DNA of 64,000 nucleotides from Lysobacteraceae bacterium NML07-0707 (GTDB taxonomy: Bacteria; Pseudomonadota; Gammaproteobacteria; Xanthomonadales; Xanthomonadaceae): the NCBI GenBank assembly GCA_002798295.1, contig NWQT01000027.1, positions 124,001 through 188,000 of the forward strand, read 5' to 3'. Positions within the stretch are counted from its first letter, which is position 1. Each line of letters begins with the position of its first letter. This document shows positions 18,389-25,989 of this stretch, in pieces. The position numbers and the translations under genes were made by a program. Below the pieces are notes generated by a model. It saw nothing but the letters and a program-made list of their open reading frames with translations, did no database searches and was not told where the DNA came from.

Positions 18389-19434
18389 GCAGCCTCCGCA
18401 TCCTGCTGCGGCAGCACGATATCGGCGTGGACGGTATCGCTGCAACTGTCCACATCAGCGCCGGCAAACGGCATCGGTTTCAGGCCAAGCCGCGCGAATA
18501 GTTGTTCATCGCGGCTCGTTTCCGGGTTGGCGGTGGTCAGCAGTTTTTCGCCGTGGAAGATGGAATTGGCGCCCGCCAGAAAGCACAGCGCCTGCAGCTC
18601 ATCGCTCATGGTTTCGCGCCCGGCCGAGAGCCGCACCATCGAGCGCGGCATGACGATGCGCGCCACGGCGATGGTGCGGACAAACTCGAACGGGTCGAGC
18701 TCTTTTTCTTCAGCCAGCGGCGTACCGGCGACCCGCACCAGACGGTTGATCGGCACCGAATCCGGGTGTGCGGGCAGGGTGGCGAGGGTGTGCAACAGCC
18801 CGGCGCGCTGCTGGCGCGACTCGCCCATGCCGACGATGCCGCCGCAGCAGGTTTTCAGCCCGGCATCGCGCACATGGCTCAGCGTGTCCAGGCGATCCTG
18901 ATATTCGCGGGTGGTGATGATGTCGCCATAGAAATCCGGCGCGGTATCCAGATTGTGGTTGTAGTAATCCAGCCCCGCATCCTTCAGCGCCTTGGCCTGG
19001 GTATCGCTCAGCATGCCGAGTGTGGCGCAGGTTTCCAGCCCTAGCGCCTTCACCCCGGCAATCATTTCCGCCACTTTCGGGATGTCACGGTCCTTCGGGC
19101 TGCGCCAGGCCGCGCCCATGCAGAACCGGCTGGCACCGGCGGCCTTGGCCTGCCGCGCCTTTTCCAGCACATCTTCGCAGGCCATCAGTTTGGTGGCATT
19201 GACGCCCGTGTGATAGCGCTGCGCCTGCGGACAGTAACCGCAGTCTTCCGGGCAGCCGCCGGTCTTGACCGACAGCAGGGTGGAGACTTGCACCTCATCG
19301 GCATTGAAATTCTGACGATGCACGCTGGCGGCACGGAACAGCAGCTCGGTAAACGGCAACGCAAACAGTGCACTGATTTCTTCGCGCGTCCAGTCGTGAC
19401 GGACGGGGCTTTGGCCGAGGGGCGCTACGGACAT
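18385..19434 (-). CDS. bioB: Biotin synthase BioB
   Basis: A 349-residue radical-SAM enzyme that inserts sulfur into dethiobiotin. The [4Fe-4S] motif is C-x3-C-x2-C in [12 protein letters not shown] (about residues 60-71). Other landmarks are YYNHNLDT and the RLSAGRE segment near the C-terminus, whose Arg ligates the [2Fe-2S] cluster. The start at 19434 (MSVAPLGQS) fits the usual N-terminus, but its ribosome site is weak; in-frame ATGs at 19452 and 19503 are alternatives. It heads the operon bioB-bioF-permease-bioH-bioC, divergent from comF. No bioA or bioD is in the window. Confidence 0.95.
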   Translation of the reverse strand: MSVAPLGQSPVRHDWTREEISALFALPFTELLFRAASVHRQNFNADEVQVSTLLSVKTGGCPEDCGYCPQAQRYHTGVNATKLMACEDVLEKARQAKAAGASRFCMGAAWRSPKDRDIPKVAEMIAGVKALGLETCATLGMLSDTQAKALKDAGLDYYNHNLDTAPDFYGDIITTREYQDRLDTLSHVRDAGLKTCCGGIVGMGESRQQRAGLLHTLATLPAHPDSVPINRLVRVAGTPLAEEKELDPFEFVRTIAVARIVMPRSMVRLSAGRETMSDELQALCFLAGANSIFHGEKLLTTANPETSRDEQLFARLGLKPMPFAGADVDSCSDTVHADIVLPQQDAEAA

Positions 19435-19477
19435 AATCTGACAGACGGGCATGGAGTAAAGCGCCAGTCTGGTAAGC

Positions 19478-20212
19478 ATGTCGATGCCTGTCAACTTTTC
19501 CATGCGCAGCGTAATTGACCAGCTGGCTCGCCAGCTCTGGCCGCCGCGCTGTCTGGTGTGCGGTATGGTCGGGGATTGCGCTGCCGACCGTGAGCTATGC
19601 CTGGCCTGCCATGCCGCCCTGCCGTGGAACCGGCACGCCTGCCGTGGCTGTGGCCTGCCGTTGCAGGCGGCTGATGGTGGTGCGCTGTGCGGCGCCTGCT
19701 TGCAGCGCAAAACCCGCCCGCTGGAGGCCGTGCATGCGGCATTTATCTACGCCGCACCGCTGGACAGATTGTTGCCACGGTTCAAGTTTCATCAGTCATT
19801 GCCAGCCGGTAGGCTGGTAGCCGGTTTGATGGCCGATGCCCTGCAAGACATCGAAACCCGTCCCGAGGCGTTGCTGCCCATCCCGCTGCATCGCGCCCGG
19901 CTGCGTCAGCGCGGCTACGATCAGGCACTGGAGCTGGCCAAGCCGCTTTCACGGGCGCTGGGTATTCCGTTACTGCGCAGCGCACTGTGCAGGCACAAGG
20001 CCACTGCCCCGCAATCGCAGCTGGACAAGCACGCGCGTCAACGCAATCTACGTGATGCCTTCAGCCTTGCCAGCGCCTGCCCGCTGCCCCGGCATGTGGC
20101 GCTGATAGACGATGTCATGACCACGGGCGCCACCCTGGAAGCAGCCGCCCGCACCCTGCATCGTGCAGGCGTTGCGCGCGTCGATGCCTGGGTCGTGGCA
20201 CGGGCGTTGTGA
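19478..20212 (+). CDS. comF: ComF/GntX-family phosphoribosyltransferase-like protein
   Basis: A 244-residue protein. The N-terminal zinc-ribbon-like part holds [16 protein letters not shown] and CGAC cysteine pairs (residues 25-80). The C-terminal PRTase-type domain has [17 protein letters not shown] near residue 205 and the [21 protein letters not shown] segment. ComF proteins are linked to DNA uptake; GntX is the E. coli relative. In-frame ATGs at 19484 and 19502 could be the real start. It is divergent from bioB (43 bp apart) and its stop is 1 bp from the stop of the convergent ubiA. Confidence 0.85.
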   Translation: MSMPVNFSMRSVIDQLARQLWPPRCLVCGMVGDCAADRELCLACHAALPWNRHACRGCGLPLQAADGGALCGACLQRKTRPLEAVHAAFIYAAPLDRLLPRFKFHQSLPAGRLVAGLMADALQDIETRPEALLPIPLHRARLRQRGYDQALELAKPLSRALGIPLLRSALCRHKATAPQSQLDKHARQRNLRDAFSLASACPLPRHVALIDDVMTTGATLEAAARTLHRAGVARVDAWVVARAL

Positions 20213-20213
20213 A

Positions 20214-21107
20214 TCAACGCAGGCCGTAATCCAGCGCAATCCCGGCAAAAATCGCCATGCCCACCCAGTTGTTGTGCAGGAAGGCGCGGAAGCAAGCCTC
20301 GCGTGCGCGACTTTTGGCGATGATGAATTGATACGCCACCAGCACGGCGGCCACGGCCAGCCCCAGCCCGTAGTACAGCCCCAGCTCGGCGCGTTGGCCG
20401 ACGAAAATCAGCGCCAGAAACATCACGCCATACAGCACACCCTGCGCGGCCAAATCCATATCGCCAAACAGGATGGCGGTGGATTTGGAGCCCATGCGGA
20501 TATCGTCCTCGCGATCCACCATCGCATACCAGGTGTCGTAGGCAGTGGCCCAGAGGATATTGGCGATATACAGCAGCCAGGCCAGTGGCGGCACGCTGCC
20601 CTGAATGGCGGCAAAGGCCATCGGGATGCCCCAGCCAAAGGCCATGCCCAGATACACCTGTGGCAGATAGGTATGGCGTTTTAGATATGGATAACTGGCG
20701 GCCAGAAACACGCCAATCACGCTCATCCAAATCGCCAGCTTGTTGAGCGTCAGCACCAGTGCAAAGGCGATCAGCATCAGTCCTGCAAACAGCAGCAGTG
20801 CCTCGCGCGCGGAGACTTCACCGCTGACCAGGGGACGGTTCTTGGTGCGCTCCACCGAGCCATCCAGCCAGCGGTCGGCATAGTCGTTGATGACACAGCC
20901 AGCGGCGCGGGTCAGCCATACCCCTAGCGAAAACACGATCAGCGGATGCCAGTGAGGAAGGCCTTCGGCGGCCAGCCACAAGCCCCACCAGGTCGGCCAC
21001 AGCAGTAGCAGCCAGCCAATAGGGCGGTCGGCGCGCATCAACTTGAGATAGGCGTGCAGTTTTTGCCGCCAGCGCGGCAGCGAGGGGGAATCGGGCATCG
21101 AATTCAT
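20214..21107 (-). CDS. ubiA: 4-hydroxybenzoate polyprenyltransferase UbiA
   Basis: A 297-residue inner-membrane prenyltransferase that attaches the polyprenyl tail to 4-hydroxybenzoate in ubiquinone synthesis. The first Asp-rich motif is [15 protein letters not shown] (about 75-89) and the second lies in [12 protein letters not shown] (about 195-206). About eight to nine membrane helices are apparent. The N-terminus begins MNSMPDS, so a start 3 codons further in is possible. It converges on comF and diverges from the tRNA-Arg gene. Confidence 0.95.
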   Translation of the reverse strand: MNSMPDSPSLPRWRQKLHAYLKLMRADRPIGWLLLLWPTWWGLWLAAEGLPHWHPLIVFSLGVWLTRAAGCVINDYADRWLDGSVERTKNRPLVSGEVSAREALLLFAGLMLIAFALVLTLNKLAIWMSVIGVFLAASYPYLKRHTYLPQVYLGMAFGWGIPMAFAAIQGSVPPLAWLLYIANILWATAYDTWYAMVDREDDIRMGSKSTAILFGDMDLAAQGVLYGVMFLALIFVGQRAELGLYYGLGLAVAAVLVAYQFIIAKSRAREACFRAFLHNNWVGMAIFAGIALDYGLR

Positions 21108-21198
21108 ATCGTTAAGCGTAGCAGCCAGTCCCCGGATTCGGCCAAAACGGTTACACTAGCCGCCCGCCGGAGCCAAGACTCCGGCGCGCATCCGATAC

Positions 21199-21275
21199 GC
21201 GCCTGTAGCTCAGCCGGATAGAGTAGCGGCTTCCGAAGCCGTTGGTCGGGGGTTCGAATCCCTCCAGGCGCGCCA
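21199..21275 (+). tRNA. tRNA-Arg (anticodon CCG)
   Basis: A 77-nt cloverleaf with encoded CCA. The acceptor GCGCCTG pairs with CAGGCGC (21265-21271), then G73 and CCA at 21273-21275. The anticodon loop TTCCGAA gives CCG, which reads CGG Arg codons. The D-arm has AGCTCAG-CCGGATAGAGT and the T-arm TTCGAAT closed by GGGGG/CCCTC. The last 16 nt are repeated three more times downstream. Confidence 0.97.
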
Positions 21276-21621
21276 CTTTCAGCGGCTTGCTGTCGGGATT
21301 TCCGGCTCTTCGCGCACAGCGCTCCGGGCGTTCCAAGCTGCATGCACCTGCGGTGCATAAGCGCAGCTTCTCACCCCTCCAGGCGCGCCACTTTCAGCGG
21401 CTTGCTGTCGGGATTTCCGGCCCTTCGCGCACAGCGCTCCGGGCGTTCCAAGCTGCATGCACCTGCGGTGCATAAGCGCAGCTTCTCACCCCTCCAGGCG
21501 CGCCACTTTCAGCGGCTTGCTGTCGGGATTTCCGGCCATCGGGTCTGCATGCCCGATGGCGCTCAAGGCGATATGTGCCTGCGGCACAAAAGCATCGCCT
21601 CTCGCCCCTCCAGGCGCGCCA
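21260..21621 (+). repeat. Tandem array repeating the tRNA-Arg 3' end every ~115 bp
   Basis: CCCTCCAGGCGCGCCA, the T-stem 3' strand through CCA of tRNA-Arg, occurs at 21260 (in the tRNA), 21375, 21490 and 21606. Units 1 (21260-21374) and 2 (21375-21489) are near-identical over 115 bp; one visible change is T/C after TTTCCGGC. Unit 3 (21490-21605) keeps the first ~45 bp (CTTTCAGCGGCTTGCTGTCG...) and then diverges in sequence but not in hairpin plan. The fourth tRNA-end copy leads into a terminator-like hairpin. No intact second tRNA is present. Confidence 0.93.
21335..21600 (+). other. Conserved covarying hairpins within the tRNA-linked array (possible structured RNA)
   Basis: Each unit carries a two-step hairpin: an outer 7-bp stem, an inner 6-7-bp stem, a TGC loop and an AAGC/AAAGC bulge on the 3' side. 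Units 1 and 2 (21335-21369, 21450-21484) have outer AAGCTGC/GCAGCTT and inner TGCACC/GGTGCA. Unit 3 (21566-21600) has outer AGGCGAT/ATCGCCT and inner TGTGCC/GGCACA. Six base pairs differ by changes on both sides that keep pairing, while loop and bulge stay constant. Unit 3 adds an 8-bp hairpin at 21536-21559 (CCATCGGG/CCCGATGG). This pattern suggests selection on structure. Confidence 0.55.
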
Positions 21622-21640
21622 TCTTCGATGGCTTGTTTTT
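21618..21640 (+). terminator. Likely terminator of the tRNA-Arg/repeat transcript
   Basis: GCCATC (21618-21623) pairs with GATGGC (21627-21632) around a TTC loop, followed by TTGTTTTT. The left arm uses the CCA end of the fourth tRNA-end copy. A transcript starting at the tRNA could therefore run through all repeat units and stop here, about 365 nt after the mature tRNA end. Confidence 0.6.
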
Positions 21641-21685
21641 GTCATTCTGCACAAGCCAAGCGCCGTCGCAGAATCTTCTGGATTT
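21641..21685 (+). repeat. REP-like palindromic repeat, copy 1
   Basis: A palindromic unit with arms ATTCTGC (21644-21650) and GCAGAAT (21668-21674) around a 17-nt centre containing CAAGCCAAGCGC, ending TTCTGGATTT. A second copy at 21955-21999 has the same arms and a similar centre. Dispersed units of this kind are recalled from xanthomonad genomes; the family name is not asserted. Confidence 0.7.
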
Positions 21686-21725
21686 CTGATGTTTGTTCAA
21701 CGCCGGGACTGCGCCTGGCAGCGCA

Positions 21726-21755
21726 CCTCCTTTCTTTGCTGGCAAAGAAAGGAGG
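21726..21755. repeat. Long perfect hairpin in an intergenic repeat cassette
   Basis: CCTCCTTTCTTTGC (21726-21739) pairs perfectly with GCAAAGAAAGGAGG (21742-21755), a 14-bp stem with a 2-nt gap. The surrounding 21686-21954 has no gene I can support. It contains further short inverted repeats (such as CGCGCCCGCTACGCG near 21779) and sits between two REP-like copies. The segment looks like a non-coding repeat element of the kind dispersed in xanthomonad intergenic DNA. Confidence 0.6.
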
Positions 21756-21954
21756 CAAAGAAACCAGCCCTGGCTACCGCGCCCGCTACGCGGGGTTCCC
21801 TGCGTTCCTCGCGCCCAATGGCGGCAGGGCAAACTCGCATCGCTGCGCGCTGCTCAAACAAAGCCCTGCCTTCTCCCATTGGTCGCTGTGGTGCTCGGCG
21901 CGTCCGAACAGGGCGGAAAATCAAGAGCAACGGCAAAAGCGAACAAAATCAACC

Positions 21955-21999
21955 GTCATTCTGCGCAAGCGAAGCGCGGTTGCAGAATTTTCTTGGGTT
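21955..21999 (+). repeat. REP-like palindromic repeat, copy 2
   Basis: The same plan as the copy at 21641: ATTCTGC (21958-21964), a centre CGCAAGCGAAGCGCGGTT, then GCAGAAT (21982-21988) and TTCTTGGGTT. Together the two copies bracket about 270 bp of non-coding DNA. From 22000 to 22091 I see no gene or clear signal. Confidence 0.7.
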
Positions 22000-22091
22000 C
22001 ACCAACAAACCCTGCGGCTTCGGTAGTGGGACGGGGTTTGTCAATAATCTGAAGGAAAAGTTGACAGATAAGTCAAAGGATTTTTGCTTTT

Positions 22092-22140
22092 CCCGAGTCC
22101 CGAGTCCCGAGTCCCGAGTCCCGAGTCCCGAGTCCCGAGT
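22092..22140. repeat. Seven tandem copies of the heptamer CCCGAGT
   Basis: An uninterrupted run of seven 7-bp units, CCCGAGT on the + strand, ends at 22140. The next base, 22141, is the last base of the opposite-strand DUF167 stop codon. Perfect short tandem repeats like this change copy number by slippage, so this is a likely strain marker. It is downstream of the leftward pfp-DUF167 unit. Confidence 0.97.
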
Positions 22141-22365
22141 TTATTCCGGCAACAGCACGCGCTTGAGGCGTGAGCCTGCGCCGGTTTTGATTTGCACATC
22201 GCTTTTGCGGCAGCCAAAGTGCTTGGCAAGGAGTGCAATCAGTTCGGCATTGGCTTTGCCATCCACCGGCGGGGATTTGAGTTGCGCAAGCCAGATGCCG
22301 TCCTCGCCCTCGGTCAACGATTGGGTACGGGCATTGGGTTTGACTTTCAGTTGCAAAACGCGCAT
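22141..22365 (-). CDS. DUF167/YggU-family protein
   Basis: A 74-residue protein with the DUF167 pattern: LQLKVKPNARTQSL at the start, then SPPVDGKANAELIALLAKHFG (about 33-53) and SDVQIKTGAGSRLKRVLL. The function of the family is unknown. The ATG at 22365 shares one base with the pfp stop (TGATG); a TTG three bases upstream could instead give a 4-bp overlap. It is probably translated with pfp. A heptamer repeat abuts its stop codon. Confidence 0.85.
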   Translation of the reverse strand: MRVLQLKVKPNARTQSLTEGEDGIWLAQLKSPPVDGKANAELIALLAKHFGCRKSDVQIKTGAGSRLKRVLLPE

Positions 22366-23603
22366 CAAAGTTTCAGTTTCAGATATTTCGGCATCCCGTC
22401 TCGGGCAAAAGGCGGGTAGGCTTCGCCGCGAATCAGCGGCTGCAGATAGCGCCTTGCGGCCTCGGTGATGCCATGGCCGTCTTCGCGGATGAAATGCTCG
22501 GGAAAGGTTTTTTCCTTGTTGGCGATATCCTCCAGCGCAGCCGGTTCAATTTTCCAGCGATAGGGCGTATCGCTGCTGCGCACGATGACCGGCATCACCG
22601 CGTTCATGCCCTTGAGGGCGTATTGCACGGCTTTTTTGCCGACCGCGCGGGCGTGGGCAAAATCGGTTTCCGAGGCGATATGCCGGGCGGAGCGTTGCAG
22701 ATAGTCGGGCATTGCCCAGTGGACTTTGTAGCCGAGTTTTTCCTGCACCCGGCCAGCCAGATGACTGGCCACGCCGCCGAGCTGGGTATGGCCGAAGGCG
22801 TCTTTGCCGGCGCCGGCATCGGCCACGAAGCGGCCTTGTGGGGCGCGGATGCCTTCGCTGGCGACCACCACGCAATAGCCCACGCGCTTGACCACGGCAT
22901 CGACGCGGGCCAGAAAATCGGCCTCGTCAAACACCCGCTCGGGGAACAGAATCAGATGCGGGGCTTCATCTTCGCCCTTGCCGGCCAGACCCGCCGCTGC
23001 GGCCAGCCAGCCGGCGTGGCGCCCCATGGCTTCATACACAAAAACCTTGGTGGAGGTGGAGGCCATCGCCGCCACGTCCAGCGCACATTCGCGCACGCTC
23101 ACCGCCGTGTATTTGGCCGCCGAGCCAAAGCCGGGGCAGCAGTCGGTGACGGCAAGATCGTTGTCCACCGTCTTGGGCACGCCGATGCAGGTCAGCGGGT
23201 AGTCGAACTCCGCCGCCAGTTGCGAGACTTTCAGCGCGGTATCGGCCGAGTCATTGCCGCCGTTGTAGAGGAACCAGCGCACTTCGTGCTTGCGGAAGGT
23301 TTCCAGCAGTTGCAGGTATTTTTCCCGGTCTTCCTGCAAGGATTTGAGCTTGACCCGGCAACTGCCGAAGGCGCCGCCCGGGGTGTGTGCGAGCGCGCGC
23401 AAATCGGCGCGACTCAATCCTTGCGTATCAATCAAATCGTCATTCAGGACGCCGAGGATGCCATTGCGTCCGGCCAGCACGCGGATGCCGTGGCTGCGGG
23501 CTTCTTCTATCACCGCTGCGGCGGTGGCATTGATGACGGCGGTGACGCCGCCGGATTGGGCATAGACCAGGGTGCCTTGCGTGCTGCGGCGGGATTTTGT
23601 CAT
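22365..23603 (-). CDS. pfp: Pyrophosphate-dependent 6-phosphofructokinase
   Basis: A 412-residue phosphofructokinase. The N-terminus has AQSGGVTAVINA for phosphate-donor binding. Catalytic PKTVDNDL (about 135-142) has Lys where ATP enzymes have Gly, and YNGGNDSADTA has Asp at the donor-selecting position. Both are hallmarks of PPi use. MGRHAGWLAA is also present. The start at 23603 has AGGAG 7 nt upstream; an open extension to 23705 is not needed. The enzyme interconverts fructose 6-phosphate and fructose 1,6-bisphosphate reversibly with PPi/Pi. It is divergent from adk and overlaps the DUF167 gene. Confidence 0.92.
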   Translation of the reverse strand: MTKSRRSTQGTLVYAQSGGVTAVINATAAAVIEEARSHGIRVLAGRNGILGVLNDDLIDTQGLSRADLRALAHTPGGAFGSCRVKLKSLQEDREKYLQLLETFRKHEVRWFLYNGGNDSADTALKVSQLAAEFDYPLTCIGVPKTVDNDLAVTDCCPGFGSAAKYTAVSVRECALDVAAMASTSTKVFVYEAMGRHAGWLAAAAGLAGKGEDEAPHLILFPERVFDEADFLARVDAVVKRVGYCVVVASEGIRAPQGRFVADAGAGKDAFGHTQLGGVASHLAGRVQEKLGYKVHWAMPDYLQRSARHIASETDFAHARAVGKKAVQYALKGMNAVMPVIVRSSDTPYRWKIEPAALEDIANKEKTFPEHFIREDGHGITEAARRYLQPLIRGEAYPPFARDGMPKYLKLKL

Positions 23604-23704
23604 GACAGGGCTCCTAAGCAGGCTGGATGCGTTAAGCTGCGCGAGTCCGCGCTGCCTGCGAGTGTAGCGCCCCTGAAAATGTTTGGTTTGATGGAGTTGA
23701 TGCA

Positions 23705-24265
23705 ATGCGATTGGTTCTTCTTGGCCCCCCCGGTTCCGGCAAAGGCACGCAGGCTGCGCGCCTGAAAGCGCATTTGCAGGTGCCGCATATTTCTACTGGC
23801 GACATGCTGCGGGCGGAAATCGCCGCAGGCAGCAAGCTGGGGCTGGAAGCCAAGGACGTGATTGCCCGTGGCGAGCTGGTCAGCGATGAAATCCTGCTGG
23901 GGATGCTGGAAGAGCGCCTCTCGCGCCCGGATGTGGCCAAGGGCTTCATTCTGGATGGCTACCCGCGCAATCCGGCGCAGGCCGAGGCACTGGGCAAATT
24001 GCTGGAAAAAATCGGCCAGCCGTTTGATGCCGCCGTGCAGCTGGATGTGCCGACGGAGCTGCTGGTCGAGCGCATTGCAGGCCGTGCCAAGGCCGAAGGC
24101 CGTGCCGATGACACGCCCGAATCGGTGCGCGTGCGCCTGAAGGTGTATAACGACCAGACCGCGCCGGTGATTGATTTCTATCGCGGCAAAGGTCAGCTCA
24201 CCGTGGTCGATGGCGTGGGCGAGCTGGACGAAGTGTTCGCGCGCATCCTCAAGGCCATTGGCTAA
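23705..24265 (+). CDS. adk: Adenylate kinase
   Basis: A 186-residue enzyme interconverting ATP + AMP and 2 ADP. The P-loop is GPPGSGKGT (residues 7-15), the AMP-binding segment HISTGDMLR (about 28-36) and the LID hinge DGYPRNPAQAE (about 84-94). At 186 residues it is the short-LID form, with no zinc cysteines. Its start is 101 bp from that of the divergent pfp. It is followed by a hairpin and mpl. Confidence 0.96.
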   Translation: MRLVLLGPPGSGKGTQAARLKAHLQVPHISTGDMLRAEIAAGSKLGLEAKDVIARGELVSDEILLGMLEERLSRPDVAKGFILDGYPRNPAQAEALGKLLEKIGQPFDAAVQLDVPTELLVERIAGRAKAEGRADDTPESVRVRLKVYNDQTAPVIDFYRGKGQLTVVDGVGELDEVFARILKAIG

Positions 24266-24282
24266 GCGGCGTGTTTTCCCCT

Positions 24283-24304
24283 GACGCCGGGCTTGCCCGG
24301 CGTC
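24283..24304 (+). other. Hairpin between adk and mpl
   Basis: GACGCCGGGC and GCCCGGCGTC form a 10-bp stem around TT. No T run follows (GTTGCGTTC), so it is a weak or absent terminator, and partial read-through into mpl is likely. An in-frame ATG at 24293 lies in this hairpin, which argues against it as the mpl start. Confidence 0.5.
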
Positions 24305-24331
24305 GTTGCGTTCAATGAAGGTGGAGCAGCC

Positions 24332-25690
24332 TTGAAAATCCATATCCTCGGCATTGCCGGTACTTTCATGGGTGGCGTGGCCGCCCTGGCGCGTGAACTT
24401 GGACATCAGGTCGAGGGCAGCGACCAGGCGGTGTATCCGCCCATGTCCACCCAGCTGGAAAAACTGGGCATTGAATTGAGCCAGGGGTATCGCGCTGAAA
24501 ACATTGCCGAAGACTGCGATGCCATCGTCATCGGCAATGCGCTCTCGCGCGGCAATCCGGCGGTAGAGGCCGTGCTGGACAGTGGCCGCGCCTATACCAG
24601 TGGCGCACAGTGGCTGGCCGAGCATGTGCTGCCGGGGCGCGAAACCATCGCGGTGGCCGGCACGCACGGCAAAACCACCACCACCACCATCACCGCGTTT
24701 TTGCTGGAGGCGGCAGCTCGCGCGCCGGGCTTTCTGATTGGCGGCGTGGCCGGGGATTTTGGCGTTTCCGCGCGCATCGGCGCCGGGCGTGAGTTCGTGG
24801 TCGAGGCCGACGAATACGACACTGCGTTTTTCGACAAGCGCAGCAAGTTCGTGCATTACCGCCCGGCGGTTTGCATCCTCAACAATCTGGAATACGACCA
24901 CGCCGACATCTTTCCCGACCTGGCCGCCATTGAGCGGCAATTCCACCATCTGGTGCGCACTGTGCCGCAGCGTGGGCGGCTGATTGTCAATGGCGAGGAT
25001 GAAGCCCTGCGCCGCGTGCTGGAGATGGGTTGCTGGACGCCGGTGGAAACCTTTGGCATTGGCGAAGGCTACAACTGGTCGGCGCGGCTGGAGGCAGCCG
25101 ATGGCAGCGCCTTCGGCGTGCTGCGCGATGGCGTGGAAGTCGCCCTTGTGCAGTGGCCGCTGCTCGGTCGCCACAATGTGCTCAATGCCCTGGCGGCGCT
25201 GGCCGCCTGCGCGGCAGTAGGTGTTGCGCCTGCCGAGGTCGCCCCGGCGCTGGCGCACTTCCAGAGCGTCAAACGGCGCATGGAAGTGGTGGGCGAGGTC
25301 GGTGGCATCAGCGTATATGACGACTTTGCCCATCATCCCACTGCGATTGCCACCACGCTTGCCGGTTTGCGCGCCAAGGTGGGTGATGCGCGCATCGTGG
25401 TGGCCATGGAGCCACGCAGCAATTCCATGCGCCTGGGCGCGCACGCCGAGGCGCTGGCGCCTTCGCTTGCCATCGCCGATGAAGTGGTATTTCTGGCGCG
25501 CCCGGAACTGCCCTGGGATGCCGCCCGCGTGATTGCCCAAGTGCGCGGTGAGGCCACCGCCGTGGCCGATGTCGATGCCTTGCTGGCGACATTGCAAGCC
25601 CGCACCCGCCCCGGCGACCATGTGGTGTTCATGTCCAATGGCGGTTTTGATGCCGCACCACGCCGCTTTGTGGCGTTATTGCGCGGCTAA
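24332..25690 (+). CDS. mpl: UDP-N-acetylmuramate:L-alanyl-gamma-D-glutamyl-meso-diaminopimelate ligase Mpl
   Basis: A 452-residue Mur-type ligase that reloads recovered murein tripeptide onto UDP-MurNAc in the cytoplasm. The N-terminal Rossmann segment is KIHILGIAGTFMGG. The ATP loop is GTHGKTTTTT (about 111-120), with the central-domain segment EADEYDTAFFDKRSKFVHY and the C-terminal DDFAHHPTAI. The TTG at 24332 is chosen as start because GGAG (24323-24326) is correctly placed and the family N-terminus begins MKIHILGI. The ATG 13 codons upstream lies in a hairpin. Its 3' side borders an IS-scarred region. Confidence 0.92.
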   Translation: MKIHILGIAGTFMGGVAALARELGHQVEGSDQAVYPPMSTQLEKLGIELSQGYRAENIAEDCDAIVIGNALSRGNPAVEAVLDSGRAYTSGAQWLAEHVLPGRETIAVAGTHGKTTTTTITAFLLEAAARAPGFLIGGVAGDFGVSARIGAGREFVVEADEYDTAFFDKRSKFVHYRPAVCILNNLEYDHADIFPDLAAIERQFHHLVRTVPQRGRLIVNGEDEALRRVLEMGCWTPVETFGIGEGYNWSARLEAADGSAFGVLRDGVEVALVQWPLLGRHNVLNALAALAACAAVGVAPAEVAPALAHFQSVKRRMEVVGEVGGISVYDDFAHHPTAIATTLAGLRAKVGDARIVVAMEPRSNSMRLGAHAEALAPSLAIADEVVFLARPELPWDAARVIAQVRGEATAVADVDALLATLQARTRPGDHVVFMSNGGFDAAPRRFVALLRG

Positions 25691-25855
25691 CTGTAGCTCC
25701 TCAAGACGTTGTTCCCTGCAAAGCCCAGCCGGGTCTCAGGTGACAGGCGTCCTATGGACGAGTGTGGTCGATGGAAATTGTAATGATGCATCCAGGGCGC
25801 GAGTTAATCTGCACGATGTGCTGAACTGGGATACCGATATGCATAAGCCCATTCG
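25691..25855. other. Unassigned segment between mpl and the IS/RHS region
   Basis: 165 bp with no gene I can support and no match to the IS3 fragment that follows. A short leftward frame (ending at 25736) has no recognisable domain. It could be the displaced end of the RHS gene or ordinary mpl 3' DNA; the sequence alone does not decide. Confidence 0.4.
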
Positions 25856-25984
25856 CGCGAAACCGCCTATGCATGGATGCTCGAATACAACAAGATCCGT
25901 CCCCACGACGCACTCGGCAATCTCACCCTCACCGAATACCACAATCACCTCGCCGGAAGTTCTACTTTTGAAATGTATGCTTGA
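25856..25984 (+). pseudogene. 3' remnant of an IS3-family transposase
   Basis: About 42 codons ending at 25982-25984 read RETAYAWMLEYNKIRPHDAL, then GNLTLTEYHNHLAGSSTFEM. This is the C-terminal signature of IS3-family OrfB transposases, past the last catalytic Glu. Everything upstream is missing. The remnant abuts the truncated 3' end of the RHS gene on the other strand, and its last bases form the final codons of the RHS open frame. Confidence 0.8.
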
Positions 25985-25989
25985 CGGGG

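Noticed and set aside
19488-19521. BirA-operator-like pair (CTGTCAACT, 16-bp gap, AATTGACCA) upstream of bioB
   Set aside because: The gap matches the BirA box, but the halves match the TTGTAAACC/GGTTTACAA consensus at only about 6 and 5 of 9 positions and lie within comF. Too weak to annotate.
21260-21621. CRISPR-like regular spacing after tRNA-Arg
   Set aside because: Units are near-identical across their whole length, with no short repeat/variable spacer pattern and no cas genes.
21260-21621. Multiple attachment sites of an integrated element
   Set aside because: The 16-nt tRNA ends look att-like, but the interval holds only about 100 bp per unit and there is no integrase or cargo.
24293-24331. 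Upstream ATG start for mpl
   Set aside because: The ATG lies in the adk-mpl hairpin and has no ribosome site; TTG at 24332 matches the family N-terminus.
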